Positions 15,206 through 24,498 of a DNA stretch of 33,176 bases are shown here, piece by piece (the stretch's first letter is position 1; each line of letters starts with the position of its first letter). The stretch comes from an uncultured Opitutaceae bacterium (GTDB lineage: Bacteria > Verrucomicrobiota > Verrucomicrobiia > Opitutales > Opitutaceae). The translations under genes were made by a program, and so were the position numbers. The stretch spans positions 1 through 33,176 of the forward strand of contig CAIYUN010000056.1 of the NCBI GenBank assembly GCA_903929355.1, given 5' to 3'. The notes beneath the pieces were generated by a model that was not told the DNA's origin, did no database searches, and saw only the letters and a list, made by a program, of their open reading frames with translations.

Positions 15206-17316
15206 ATGCGCTCCCCCGTAAAACCTCCATCGCGGTGACCGTGGGTCTCGCCTTGGTGACGGTTACGACCTTGGTGCTGGTCACCCTGGGCGTGGTCAGC
15301 TACCGTCACACCAGCGATCAGGAGTTGGAAAAACTGCGGGTGGCGCTGGCGCTCGACGCCGACCAGCTCGCCCCCAACCTGGACCTGCCGGTCTGGAATT
15401 TCGACCATCCTGAAATCGACAAGGTGGTCGAGAGCATGATGGTGGATCCCGTGCTGCAGAGCATCGTGGTCAGTGCGACGGACGGCCAGAAGGTGCTCTG
15501 CGCGCGTGAACGCGACGCGCAGGGCAACATCCGACCACTGCAGGCCGCCTCGCCCGCCAGCGGGTTCCTGGTGGAAAAGAGGTCGATCATCTTCGCCGGC
15601 GAAACCTTGGCGACGGTGACCCTGGTGGGCACAACCAAATCCATTGAGGGAAGGCAGAAAAACCTCCTTGCCTGGGTCTTCTACAACATCTTGTGGGTTG
15701 ATTCGGCCTTGTTCCTCGGCGTCTTTCTGCTGCTCCACCGCTGGGTGTTTAAACCGCTGCAGGAAATCGAGGCCTACGCCGCCGCTGTCAGTGTCGGCGG
15801 CAGCGCGCGGCTGGTGCGGACGTTCCAGGGGGAGTTGGAAGGCCTCCGCGCCTCCATTGAGAAGATGTTTCGCCTGCTGAGCGCCCGCTACCTGGAGCTG
15901 CAGGAAAGCGGCGAGAAATTCTCCAAGGCCTTCCAGGCCAATCCGAGCGGCTTGGCCATCACCGAGCTGGAAACCGGGTGCTATCTGGAGGTGAATGAGA
16001 GTTTTTACCGGATGTACGGCTATTCGCGCGAGGAAATGATCGGGCGTACCTCCATGGAATTGGGGGTGTGGAAAGACGCGGAACACCGCGACTGGTTCAT
16101 CCGGCAATTGCGCATCGTCGGCACGGTGCGCGATTATGAGATGGAATCCCGGACCCGTGGGGGTGATACAAAGACCCTGTTGGTCAACGCGGAACGGATC
16201 GAACTCCGTGGCCGCCTTTGCGTCGTGTCCCTGCTGCAGGACATCACCGAGCGCAAACGGGCGGTGGTGGCCCTCATCCAGTCGGAGGAGCGATTCTCCC
16301 GGATCTTCCGGAGCAACCCGATGCCGATCACCCTCACCCGGTTGGCCGACGGTTTGTTCCTCGATGTGAATGAAGGTTTTCTGCGCTTCTCGGGCTACAC
16401 CCGCGATGAGGTGGTCGGCCGGACGGTTCTGGAGCTGAAGCTTTACGAGCACGATACCCAGCGGGCGCTGGTCCTCGGGCAGCTGCAGCAGCACGGGCAT
16501 CTGCACGATCATGAACAGCTCTTCCGGACCAAGTCCGGGCAGTTTCGCAACCAACTGCTGTGGTTTGAGCTGCTCACATTCAGCGGCGAACAGTGCATCC
16601 TTACGATCACCTGGGACATCACCGAACGCAAGCAGGCGGCCGCCCGCGAGCGCCAGGCGAAGGATGCTTTCACCCAAAAACTGATCGCCTCACAGGAGGC
16701 GGAGCGCAGCCGGATCGCTAGCGAACTGCACGACAGTCTCGGGCAAAACCTGATCCTGATCAAACACCGGGCCCAGATCGGGCTCGATCTGGCCGAAGCG
16801 TCGCCGACGGTGCGCGACCAGTTTCAGGGCCTGCAGGACATGGCCGCCCGGGCGATCGCCGAGGTCCGGCACATTTCCCACGATCTGCGGCCCTACCAGC
16901 TGGACCGGCTGGGTCTCGTCCGGGCCCTGGCCACCATGATCGACGGGGCGGCGGAGAACAGCCGGCTCCCCATCGCCCACAAATTGGACCCGGTGGACGA
17001 TCTTTTTTCGGCCGAGGCCGCCACGCATTTGTATCGCATTGCGCAGGAAAGCATCAGCAACATCCTCAAGCATGCGCAGGCCCGGAGCGCCAAGGTCGGG
17101 CTGGAGCGGGACGTGCACGACGTACGGTTGTGGATCGAGGATGACGGCCGGGGTTTTCCCATGGCCACCGGCCAATCCGGATTGCCGGGCGGGGGCCTTG
17201 GCCTGAGCAGCATGGCCGAGCGCGTCCAGATGCTCGGCGGCACCCTGCGAATTGAGTCCCGGCCCGGGCAGGGCACCCGGATTGAGGTGACCATCCCGCA
17301 TGCGGGAGGAACCTGA
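15202..17316 (+). CDS. Membrane sensor histidine kinase, PAS-PAS-HisKA_3
   Basis: This 704-aa NarX/DegS-class kinase has TM1 at about 9-33 and TM2 at about 157-180, enclosing a periplasmic domain of about 120 residues with DLPVWNFDHPEIDKVVESMM (61-80). Two PAS domains follow (about 240-350 and 364-475), each ending in DITERK. The HisKA_3 dimerisation helix contains the phospho-accepting His510 in SELHDSLGQ. The ATPase domain shows YRIAQESISNILKHA (N box) and EDDGRGF (G1). It overlaps the binding-protein gene by 4 bp and is followed by its probable partner, the NarL-type regulator at 17416. Confidence 0.92.
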   Translation: MNALPRKTSIAVTVGLALVTVTTLVLVTLGVVSYRHTSDQELEKLRVALALDADQLAPNLDLPVWNFDHPEIDKVVESMMVDPVLQSIVVSATDGQKVLCARERDAQGNIRPLQAASPASGFLVEKRSIIFAGETLATVTLVGTTKSIEGRQKNLLAWVFYNILWVDSALFLGVFLLLHRWVFKPLQEIEAYAAAVSVGGSARLVRTFQGELEGLRASIEKMFRLLSARYLELQESGEKFSKAFQANPSGLAITELETGCYLEVNESFYRMYGYSREEMIGRTSMELGVWKDAEHRDWFIRQLRIVGTVRDYEMESRTRGGDTKTLLVNAERIELRGRLCVVSLLQDITERKRAVVALIQSEERFSRIFRSNPMPITLTRLADGLFLDVNEGFLRFSGYTRDEVVGRTVLELKLYEHDTQRALVLGQLQQHGHLHDHEQLFRTKSGQFRNQLLWFELLTFSGEQCILTITWDITERKQAAARERQAKDAFTQKLIASQEAERSRIASELHDSLGQNLILIKHRAQIGLDLAEASPTVRDQFQGLQDMAARAIAEVRHISHDLRPYQLDRLGLVRALATMIDGAAENSRLPIAHKLDPVDDLFSAEAATHLYRIAQESISNILKHAQARSAKVGLERDVHDVRLWIEDDGRGFPMATGQSGLPGGGLGLSSMAERVQMLGGTLRIESRPGQGTRIEVTIPHAGGT

Positions 17317-17415
17317 GGCCGGGTCGGCTGTGTCTGTCGGTCCGCGACCATGGGGGATTGGTTCGCGCTGGTTTTACCCTCGCCAATTTGGCGCCCCCGG
17401 TCTTCCTTGCCGGGC

Positions 17416-18060
17416 GTGATCAAGGTCCTGATCGTCGACGACCACCCCCTCTTCCGCCAGGGGTTGCGCCAGTTGGTGGAATCCGACTCCCGCTTCGAAC
17501 TGGTGGGGGAGGCCGGCGACGGTCCCGCGGGGATGGCGTTGATCGGTCAGATCAAGCCGGATGTCGCCGTCCTCGATGTCGATCTGCCGGGCCTGTCCGG
17601 CCTGGAGGTGGCGCGCAAATTGCAGAGCCGGCGACACTCCACCCGTATTGTCATCCTCACCATGCACAATGATGAGCAGACGTTCAACCGGGCCATGGAT
17701 TTCGGGGTGCGCGGCTTTGTGCTGAAGGACAACGCGGTGCAGGACATCACGGACTGCCTGGCCGCGGTCGCCCGGGGTGAACATTATCTGAGCCCGTCCA
17801 TTTCCAGCTTTCTGGTCCACCGCCGCAACCGGGCCGAGGCGCTCGCGGCCCGCCAGCCCGGGCTCGAGGACCTGACCAAGGCGGAACTGCGGGTGCTGAA
17901 GCTGATTGCGGAGAAAAAAACCAGCCGGGAGATCGCGGCCGAACTCTTCGTGAGCCCCCGCACCATTGAGGCGCATCGCGCCAACATCTCGGCGAAGCTG
18001 GGTTTGCACGGGAGTCACAGCCTCCTGCAGTTTGCCCTCGAGAACCGTTCCTCGATCTGA
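17416..18060 (+). CDS. NarL/FixJ-type response regulator
   Basis: The 214-aa product has an N-terminal receiver with Asp8/Asp9, phosphoacceptor Asp54, Thr82 and Lys104, and a C-terminal LuxR-type helix-turn-helix (about 150-205) with LTKAELRVLKLIAEKKTSRE and FVSPRTIEAHRANI. It should bind DNA as a phosphorylated dimer. GTG 17416 is chosen because it starts the first receiver strand directly (VIKVLIVDDH); an in-frame ATG at 17350 would add 22 residues unlike a receiver. Its cognate kinase is almost certainly the one ending at 17316. Confidence 0.9.
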   Translation: MIKVLIVDDHPLFRQGLRQLVESDSRFELVGEAGDGPAGMALIGQIKPDVAVLDVDLPGLSGLEVARKLQSRRHSTRIVILTMHNDEQTFNRAMDFGVRGFVLKDNAVQDITDCLAAVARGEHYLSPSISSFLVHRRNRAEALAARQPGLEDLTKAELRVLKLIAEKKTSREIAAELFVSPRTIEAHRANISAKLGLHGSHSLLQFALENRSSI

Positions 18061-18106
18061 CGGGGTGGCCGGGCCGCGCGGCTGGCGGCGGGATACTGAG
18101 AAAAAT

Positions 18107-18123
18107 AGCGGGAACTACCTAGG
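18107..18123. promoter_or_regulatory. Putative regulator site upstream of the PAS kinase
   Basis: The sequence GGAACTACCT (18111-18120) shares 9 of 10 bases with the centre of the perfect palindrome at 30537-30553. It lies 84 bp before the kinase start at 18195. The palindrome itself is degraded here. A role as operator is an inference. Confidence 0.25.
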
Positions 18124-18194
18124 CCATTCTACGCGGTCCTGCGAATGGACGGTCGTCCGGGCATTCGGTAAAGTCATGCCCTCACCACCGCGCC

Positions 18195-19454
18195 ATGATC
18201 AACACCCTGACCGCCCCCCTGTCCTCATTCACCGACCGTCGCACCAGCCCGCGTGCGACGTCCGACCTGCCGGCCCTGCGCCACACGTCCGAACGGTACC
18301 GGCTGCTGCTGGAGAATTCCGTGGACTTGATTGTCGAGACCACCCGCCAGGGGGAAATCCTCTATGTCAGCCCCAATGTCGCCAACGTCCTGGGCTACTC
18401 GGCCGGTGAACTGCTCCACCAAAATATCTTCGCCCAGGTTCATCCCGAGGATTTGGACCAGACCGCGGCGCTGTTTGCGCTGCCCGAAGGCCGCGGCACC
18501 TGCCGCTACCGCCACAAAAACGGCGGCTGGCGCTGGCTCGAGACCACCGGCCGCGAATTCCTGGCCGCGCCGGACCAGGTGCGGAGCGTGCTCGTGGTGC
18601 GCGACATCACCGAACGCAAGGAGGCCGAGGCGGCCCGGCGTCACCTGATGGAAGAGCTCGAGAAGAAGGCCAAGCTCAGCGCCCTGGGCATGCTGGCGGG
18701 CGGCATCGCCCATGACTTCAACAACATGCTCACCGTCATTGGTCTTTACCTCGGCATGGCCCGGGCGGACTGCCAGGATCCCGATGTTCAGCCGTCGCTC
18801 GTCCAAATCGCCGAGGCGGTCACCCGGGCTAAGGGCATGGCCCAACAGATCCTGACATTCAGCCGGCATCAGGACCACGCCCACCGGCTGGTCCGGTTGC
18901 CGGATGTCATTGAGGAGGTGCTGCAATTCCTGCGGCCGAGCTGGCCGGCCGGCGTGCATATCGTCACCGACCTGCCGGCGGACGCGGGTTGGATCATGGC
19001 GAACCCCGGCCAAATCCACCAGGTGTTGTCCAATCTTTTTCTCAACGCCACCCAGGCCATGGAACCGTCCCCGGGCCGGCTCGAAGTGCGCGTGCGCTCG
19101 TTCGAGACCGACCGGCCGTTCAGCGAACCTCATCCCCATTTGGGGGTTGGCCGCTATGTCTGGCTGACCGTCAGCGACACCGGTCACGGCATGGACGCCG
19201 CCACCCAGCGCCAGATCTTCGAGCCGTTTTTCACGACCAAGCGCACCGGCCAGGGAACCGGTCTCGGCCTGGCGATTGTGCACCGCATCATCAAGGACCA
19301 TGGGGCCTGCATCCGCGTCTCGAGTGAGCCCGGCCGGGGCACCACGTTTCAGCTCTTCTTTACCGCCCAGCCCGCTCCGGCCTTGGCGGAGAGGGAAGAC
19401 CCGGACCGCGACACTCCGGTGGTCACGCCGGAAGCTCAATTGGCCTGCCGGTGA
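18195..19454 (+). CDS. Soluble PAS histidine kinase, NtrB-like
   Basis: The 419-aa product has no membrane segment. A PAS domain (about 33-145) contains VDLIVETTRQGEILYVSPNV and ends in VVRDITERKEAE. The HisKA region carries AGGIAHDFNNML with phospho-accepting His173. The ATPase domain shows QVLSNLFLNATQAM (N box), VSDTGHGM (G1) and GTGLGLAIV (G2). The stop overlaps a possible GTG start of the following regulator, so the pair should be co-transcribed. Pairing an NtrB-like kinase with a NarL-type regulator is less usual than pairing with an NtrC-type one. Confidence 0.92.
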   Translation: MINTLTAPLSSFTDRRTSPRATSDLPALRHTSERYRLLLENSVDLIVETTRQGEILYVSPNVANVLGYSAGELLHQNIFAQVHPEDLDQTAALFALPEGRGTCRYRHKNGGWRWLETTGREFLAAPDQVRSVLVVRDITERKEAEAARRHLMEELEKKAKLSALGMLAGGIAHDFNNMLTVIGLYLGMARADCQDPDVQPSLVQIAEAVTRAKGMAQQILTFSRHQDHAHRLVRLPDVIEEVLQFLRPSWPAGVHIVTDLPADAGWIMANPGQIHQVLSNLFLNATQAMEPSPGRLEVRVRSFETDRPFSEPHPHLGVGRYVWLTVSDTGHGMDAATQRQIFEPFFTTKRTGQGTGLGLAIVHRIIKDHGACIRVSSEPGRGTTFQLFFTAQPAPALAEREDPDRDTPVVTPEAQLACR

Positions 19455-19474
19455 ACAATTTTCCGCCACCTCCC

Positions 19475-20179
19475 ATGTCCACTTTTCCTCCGGTTGAGGC
19501 CAGCCCGACGCCCGTCAAAACCCGGCCGGTTCGGATCGTGGTCGTCGATGACCATCAGATGCTGCGCGACGGCCTGCGGTCGCTTTTGGCTCGCGAGGCG
19601 CCCGGCCTCGAGCTCGTGGGCGAGGCTGGCAGCGCCTACGCCGGCCATGCTTTGGTCTCCCGCCTGCGACCGGACTTGGTGGTGCTTGATCTTAATTTGC
19701 CCGATCAAAACGGGGCCAATTTGGCCACGGCCATCAGCACGACCTGGCCGGAGACCAAGGTCCTCGTCCTGTCCGGGAGCTGCACTCCCCCCGAAATTCG
19801 GAATGTGATGCGGTCCGGCGCCCATGGCTTTGTCCACAAGGAGGACGCGGCATCCGAACTCCTGCGCGCGATCCCTCTCGTCATGGCCGGGCAGCCCTGT
19901 TTCTCGCCCGGGGCCGCCAGCGCCATCGCCCAGGCGCTGTGGCGGGAATCCGAGCCCAAGCCCAGGTCGGAGACTCCGCCGCTGTCTGGCCGCGAACGGG
20001 AGTTTCTGCGCAGTCTCGCGGGCGGTCTCGGTTACAAGGAAATTGCTGATCAGATGTCGGTCAGCGTGCGGACCGTGGAGACCTATCGGGCGCGCCTCGT
20101 GCGCAAGCTTGGCTGTGCCACCCGGGCCGGGCTGATCCGCTATGCCGTGCGCAATGGCATGGCTGACACCCAGATATAA
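19475..20179 (+). CDS. NarL/FixJ-type response regulator
   Basis: This 234-aa regulator has a receiver with Asp25/Asp26, phosphoacceptor Asp72, Ser100 and Lys122, and a LuxR-type helix-turn-helix near the C-terminus (LSGREREFLRSLAGGLGYKE, VSVRTVETYRARLV). The start may be GTG 19451, which would overlap the kinase stop by 4 bp, or ATG 19475; the Pro-rich lead-in does not decide between them. It is most likely the partner of the PAS kinase upstream. Confidence 0.9.
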   Translation: MSTFPPVEASPTPVKTRPVRIVVVDDHQMLRDGLRSLLAREAPGLELVGEAGSAYAGHALVSRLRPDLVVLDLNLPDQNGANLATAISTTWPETKVLVLSGSCTPPEIRNVMRSGAHGFVHKEDAASELLRAIPLVMAGQPCFSPGAASAIAQALWRESEPKPRSETPPLSGREREFLRSLAGGLGYKEIADQMSVSVRTVETYRARLVRKLGCATRAGLIRYAVRNGMADTQI

Positions 20180-20226
20180 TCCACCTTCACCCTCGGTGTC
20201 AGCGAAATCACGGACCTGCCGGTCCG
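20162..20226 (+). terminator. Two adjacent hairpins at the end of the regulator gene
   Basis: GCTGACACC (20162-20170) pairs with GGTGTCAGC (20195-20203), spanning the stop codon. CGGACC (20211-20216) pairs with GGTCCG (20221-20226) around a 4-base loop. Neither is followed by a T run, so if they end transcription it may need Rho. They separate the two-component genes from the chemosensory cluster. Confidence 0.35.
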
Positions 20227-20393
20227 CGAATTCCCGGAGTGAACTGCGGATTTCCGGATTTTAGCGGGCCCGCTGGGAGCCGTTCCTGAAAGCCAGCCAC
20301 CAGATCCAACCTCCGCTCTGAACCAACCCATCCAACCAGTCCGGCCGGCCAGTGCGGTCCCGGCACCGTACCGTCCCCCCGAAATAGCAATCC

Positions 20394-22079
20394 ATGAAAA
20401 AGCATCCGACCACCCTCACCACCAAGCTGATCAGCGGCTTTCTCACCGTCTCCGTCCTCACCGCCCTGGTGGGTGCCGGCGGCTATTATGGCCTCAGCCA
20501 GGCCTTGACTGATGCCGGATCCATCATCCAGCAGACCCGGGATCGCGGCCAGTTTGTCACCAGCTCGGTGGACCTGGCTCGGTCGGCCCAGGTTAACTTC
20601 AAGAAGCAGGTTCAGGACTTCAAGGATGTCCTGTTGCGGGGCAAGAACGCGGATGACTACGCCAAATATTTCAAGGGTTTCGAGACGGACGAGGCGGCGA
20701 CCCGGCAGAACCTCACCACCCTCAAGGCTCAGCTGGAACAGGCGGGCATTGATTCAGCTCTCGTCGCCAAGACGTCCGCGGACCATGCCGACTTGAGTGG
20801 GAAATACCGGCAGGCGCTGAAGAGTTTCGATCCGACCCTGCCCAACCCTTCGGAGGTTGTGGACCGGCAGGTGCGCGGGATAGATCGCGCCACCACCGAC
20901 GAGATCGACGGCATCGTTGATCAAGTGGTGCATTTCGACCAGGCGACGACCAAGACCTTGGAGGCGGCCTTCGCGCTGCGCATCCAGCGGATCAAGCAGC
21001 TCACTCTGGCCGGCATGGTCTTCGGCATCGCCGCGGCCGCCGGGCTGGGCCTCTATCTCAGCTGGTCGCTTTCCCGGCAGCTTCGCCGCCTGGCGTCGGC
21101 GCTCGCCTTGAACAGCGACGAGGTGGCCTCGGCGTCCGAACAGATCGCCTCGACCAGCCAGCAGCTGGCCGAGGGCGCCAGTGAACAGGCCGCGGCCCTC
21201 GAGGAAACGGGTGCCTCCCTGGAGGAGATGTCGGCCATGACCCGGGCCAATGCCGAGCATGCCCAGACCGCCAAGGATCTCGCCACCCAGACCCGGGCCG
21301 CCGCAGAGGCGGGCGCGGCCGACATGGGGGCCATGTCCGAGGCCATGGACGCCATCAAGGCCTCCGGCGACAACATCGCGAAGATCATCAAGACGATCGA
21401 CGAGATCGCCTTTCAAACCAACATTCTCGCGCTCAACGCCGCCGTCGAGGCCGCCCGGGCCGGTGAGGCCGGGGCCGGCTTTGCGGTCGTCGCCGACGAG
21501 GTCCGGAACCTGGCCCAACGCAGCGCCCAGGCCGCCCACGAAACGGCCGAAAAGATCGAGGACTCCATTCACAAGAGCCAGCGGGGGGTGACCCTCAGCG
21601 GCCAGGTGGCGGTCCGGCTGCAGGAGATGGTGGAGAAGGTCCGCCAGATGGACCAACTGGTGGTGAACATCGCCAACGCCTCGAACGAGCAGAGCACCGG
21701 CATCGGCCAGATCACGACTGCGGTCAGCCAGATGGACAAGGTGACGCAGCAGAATGCCGCTGGGGCCGAGGAAAGCGCCAGCGCCTCCCAGGAACTCAAC
21801 GGCCAGACCATCATTCTGCGGAACTCGGTGCAGGAGCTGATGGCGCTGGCTGGCGGCAAAAGCGCCTCCTCCGTGCAGGTGGGGACCCGGCCGCAGCCGA
21901 CGGCCCCGGTCACGGCCGGACCGAAATCCTCCTTCAAACCATCCTCCTCCGCCCCGATCACCCCGAAGCTGCCCGGCCGGAAGTCTGCCTTCACCGCCCC
22001 TTCCCGCAGCCATGGTGAAATCGCATCCGTGAACGGCAATGGCCACGGCCCCGACGCCGCCGACGAATTCTTCAACTAA
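20394..22079 (+). CDS. Methyl-accepting chemotaxis protein (MCP 1)
   Basis: The 561-aa receptor has TM1 at about 11-33 and TM2 at about 203-224, with a helical periplasmic ligand-binding region between them. The cytoplasmic signalling domain includes the conserved tip [20 protein letters not shown] (337-356) and the following [18 protein letters not shown]. Only a few residues after TM2 resemble HAMP (SRQLRRLASAL); a full HAMP domain is missing. A Pro/Ser/Lys-rich linker leads to the C-terminal tail PDAADEFFN, closely similar to that of MCP 2. The gene is first in the chemosensory cluster, 9 bp before cheW. Confidence 0.93.
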   Translation: MKKHPTTLTTKLISGFLTVSVLTALVGAGGYYGLSQALTDAGSIIQQTRDRGQFVTSSVDLARSAQVNFKKQVQDFKDVLLRGKNADDYAKYFKGFETDEAATRQNLTTLKAQLEQAGIDSALVAKTSADHADLSGKYRQALKSFDPTLPNPSEVVDRQVRGIDRATTDEIDGIVDQVVHFDQATTKTLEAAFALRIQRIKQLTLAGMVFGIAAAAGLGLYLSWSLSRQLRRLASALALNSDEVASASEQIASTSQQLAEGASEQAAALEETGASLEEMSAMTRANAEHAQTAKDLATQTRAAAEAGAADMGAMSEAMDAIKASGDNIAKIIKTIDEIAFQTNILALNAAVEAARAGEAGAGFAVVADEVRNLAQRSAQAAHETAEKIEDSIHKSQRGVTLSGQVAVRLQEMVEKVRQMDQLVVNIANASNEQSTGIGQITTAVSQMDKVTQQNAAGAEESASASQELNGQTIILRNSVQELMALAGGKSASSVQVGTRPQPTAPVTAGPKSSFKPSSSAPITPKLPGRKSAFTAPSRSHGEIASVNGNGHGPDAADEFFN

Positions 22080-22088
22080 GGCCACTTC

Positions 22089-22589
22089 ATGAGCACCGCC
22101 ACACCCATTCCATCCAGTCACCCCGGCAAATACCTGACCGTGGTCGTCGGACACGAGGCCTTCGGCATCGGGGTCCTCCAGGTCCGGGAGATCATCCGCC
22201 TGCAGAATATCACCCCCGTCCCGCAGACGCCTGAATTCGTCAAGGGCGTGATCAACCTGCGCGGCCGCGTGATCCCCATCATCGACCTGCGGGTGAAATT
22301 CGGCCTCCCGGCCGAACTGGCCAGCCGAACCTGCATCGTGGTCGTCCAGGTTGGCCAGGCGGGGGAGCCGCCCATCCCCATGGGCCTGATCGTGGACAGC
22401 GTCGAGGAGGTGGTGAACCTGGGTCCGGACCAGATCGAGCCCGCGCCCGACTTCGGGGCGCGCATCGACACCGCCTATATTCTGGGCATGGCCAAGGTCG
22501 ACGGCAAGGTGAAGACTTTGCTGGACATCGACCGCGTGGTGGCGTCCGGAGTCGTGCAGGCCATCGCGGAACAGCACGCCTCACCATGA
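22089..22589 (+). CDS. cheW: Chemotaxis adaptor CheW
   Basis: The 166-aa single-domain CheW protein links receptors to CheA. Visible family features are YLTVVVGHEAFGIGVLQVRE (20-39), FVKGVINLRGRVIPIIDLRV (55-74) with the conserved NLRG, MGLIVDSVEEV and the terminal GMAKVDGKVKTLLDID. Its stop overlaps the cheR start by 4 bp, which suggests translational coupling. A purine-rich AAGG lies about 9 bp before its ATG. Confidence 0.94.
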   Translation: MSTATPIPSSHPGKYLTVVVGHEAFGIGVLQVREIIRLQNITPVPQTPEFVKGVINLRGRVIPIIDLRVKFGLPAELASRTCIVVVQVGQAGEPPIPMGLIVDSVEEVVNLGPDQIEPAPDFGARIDTAYILGMAKVDGKVKTLLDIDRVVASGVVQAIAEQHASP

Positions 22590-23413
22590 AAGACAGCGAA
22601 TTTGAGTTCATTCGCACACTGGTCTATGAGCGCAGCCGGATCCTGCTCGACGACCGGAAGCGGGAGTTGGTGACCGCGCGGCTCGGCAAACGCATGCGCG
22701 TGAACCAGGTGGACTCCATGGGTGACTACTGCCACCTGCTCCGCTCCCCGGAGCAGGAGGAGGAGCGGGTCCAGTTGATCGACGCCATCTCCACCAACCA
22801 CACGTTCTTCTTCCGCGAACTCGCCCATTTCGACCTGGTGCGCGACCACATCATCCCCGAGATGGCGGCGCGGGCGTCAGCCGAGGGCTGGACCCGCTTT
22901 GACGCCTGGAGCGCCGCCTGTTCGTCCGGCGAGGAGGCCTATTCGCTCGCGATGACCCTGGCCAGCCGGCTGGACGGCGGAGGTTGGCCCTGGCAGGTTG
23001 AGGCGACCGACATCTCGCACCGCGTGCTGGCGGCGGCCCAACGGGCGATCTACAAAGAGGGGGCCGTCACCCCGCACACGCCGGAATGGGCCATGACCGG
23101 CTTCCAGCGTGGTTTTGGACCGCAGCTGGGCCACTACCGGGTGAAGACCGCCATGCGCGACCGGGTGAATTTCCGCCAGTTGAACCTGCTCGAGGCCTCG
23201 CCGCCTTTTTCCTCCCCGTTGCAGCTCATTTTCTGCCGCAATGTCATGATCTACTTTGACCGGCAGACCCAGGAGGAACTCATTGCCAGACTCACCAGCC
23301 ACCTCGTCCCGGGAGGGTACCTGATTGTGGGGCATTCCGAAGGGCTCAGTGGCGTGCGCCATCAACTGCAGCTGGTCCAGCCATCCGTCTACCGGCTGCC
23401 CCCCGCCCGATGA
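22586..23413 (+). CDS. cheR: Chemoreceptor methyltransferase CheR
   Basis: This 275-aa enzyme methylates receptor glutamates using S-adenosylmethionine. Motifs in order are ISTNHTFFFRE near residue 70, the SAM-binding WSAACSSGEEAYSLAM, EATDIS, then IFCRNVMIYFD and PGGYLIVGHSEGL near the end. The length is typical and no TPR extension is present. It is overlapped by 4 bp at both ends, by cheW and cheB. Confidence 0.95.
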   Translation: MKDSEFEFIRTLVYERSRILLDDRKRELVTARLGKRMRVNQVDSMGDYCHLLRSPEQEEERVQLIDAISTNHTFFFRELAHFDLVRDHIIPEMAARASAEGWTRFDAWSAACSSGEEAYSLAMTLASRLDGGGWPWQVEATDISHRVLAAAQRAIYKEGAVTPHTPEWAMTGFQRGFGPQLGHYRVKTAMRDRVNFRQLNLLEASPPFSSPLQLIFCRNVMIYFDRQTQEELIARLTSHLVPGGYLIVGHSEGLSGVRHQLQLVQPSVYRLPPAR

Positions 23414-24498
23414 GCCTGTCCCCCAAAATCCGGGTCCTCGTGGTGGACGACTCCGCTGTGGTCCGCCGGCTGGCCTGCGAACTGCTGGGCGCCGACCGGG
23501 AGATCGAGGTCGTCGGCACCGCCGCCGATCCGTACGAAGCCCGCGACCAGATCGCGCGGCTGGCCCCCGACGTGCTGACTCTGGACCTGGAGATGCCGCG
23601 GATGGATGGTCTCACGTTTCTGAGTCTGCTCATGGAGCGCCGGCCCCTCCCGGTGGTCATCATGAGCACGCTCACCGCGCGCGGATCGGAGTTTGCCCTG
23701 GAAGCGCTGCGCTTGGGCGCCGTTGACGTCATCGGCAAACCGGTCGGCGGCCGGCGGCTGGACGACATCGGCGCGCAGCTGGTGGCCAAGGTCAAGGCCG
23801 CGGCCGGCGCACGCGTCCGGTCGGTGCCGCGCACGGCGGCGACGGCGGCGGTTGGCCCGACCGCCAGCGGCGGAGCCCCCCGGCGGCCGGATCCCCGGGC
23901 GACGATCCTGCTCGGTGCATCCACCGGGGGGGTCGAGGCCTTGCGCGAGGTGCTCACGGCGCTGCCGGCGGATCTTCCTGGCATCGCGATCGTGCAGCAT
24001 ATCCCGGCGCTGTTCTCGAAAACCTTTGCCGCCCGCCTCGACTCGCTCAGCGCGCTGGAGGTGCGCGAGGCGGCCGATGGTGACCACCTGCTTCCCGGCA
24101 CGGCGCTGGTGGCACCCGGCAATTTCCATCTGCTGCTGCACTGGACCGGGCGGCACCATCAGGTGCGCCTGGCCGGCGGCCCGGCCGTCTGGCACCAGCG
24201 GCCGGCCGTGGACCTGCTGTTCAAATCCGCCTCCGACGCGGGTCACGCCCGCCACTGCGTCGCCGGCGTGCTCACCGGCATGGGGCGGGATGGGGCGGAG
24301 GGGCTGCTGCGCCTGCGCGAACTCGGAGCGGCGACGTTCGCCCAGGACGAGGCGTCCAGCGTCGTTTACGGCATGCCCCGGGCCGCCCAGGAAATCGGTG
24401 CGGCCCAGACGGTGCTGCCGCTGACCGGCGTCTCCGCCTGGCTCAACCACCACCCGGTCTGCAATCCGCCGCCGGCCACGCCGGCCCTCCACCCATGA
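23410..24498 (+). CDS. cheB: Receptor methylesterase/deamidase CheB
   Basis: This 362-aa protein has an N-terminal receiver (Asp13/Asp14, phosphoacceptor Asp59, Lys110), an Ala/Arg-rich linker to about 163, and the C-terminal esterase. The catalytic triad is visible as Ser171 in GASTGG, His197 in VQHIP and Asp294 in GMGRDGA. Phosphorylation by CheA should activate removal of receptor methyl groups. The gene overlaps both cheR and cheD by 4 bp. Confidence 0.95.
   Translation: MSLSPKIRVLVVDDSAVVRRLACELLGADREIEVVGTAADPYEARDQIARLAPDVLTLDLEMPRMDGLTFLSLLMERRPLPVVIMSTLTARGSEFALEALRLGAVDVIGKPVGGRRLDDIGAQLVAKVKAAAGARVRSVPRTAATAAVGPTASGGAPRRPDPRATILLGASTGGVEALREVLTALPADLPGIAIVQHIPALFSKTFAARLDSLSALEVREAADGDHLLPGTALVAPGNFHLLLHWTGRHHQVRLAGGPAVWHQRPAVDLLFKSASDAGHARHCVAGVLTGMGRDGAEGLLRLRELGAATFAQDEASSVVYGMPRAAQEIGAAQTVLPLTGVSAWLNHHPVCNPPPATPALHP

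Noticed and set aside
20754-22577. 607-codon minus-strand ORF opposite MCP 1 and cheW
   Set aside because: High GC keeps the antisense frame open; the + strand genes have full family motifs and the antisense product is Gly/His/Arg-rich with none. The same holds for antisense ORFs at 15187-16677, 18225-19469, 23389-24492 and 25685-26785.
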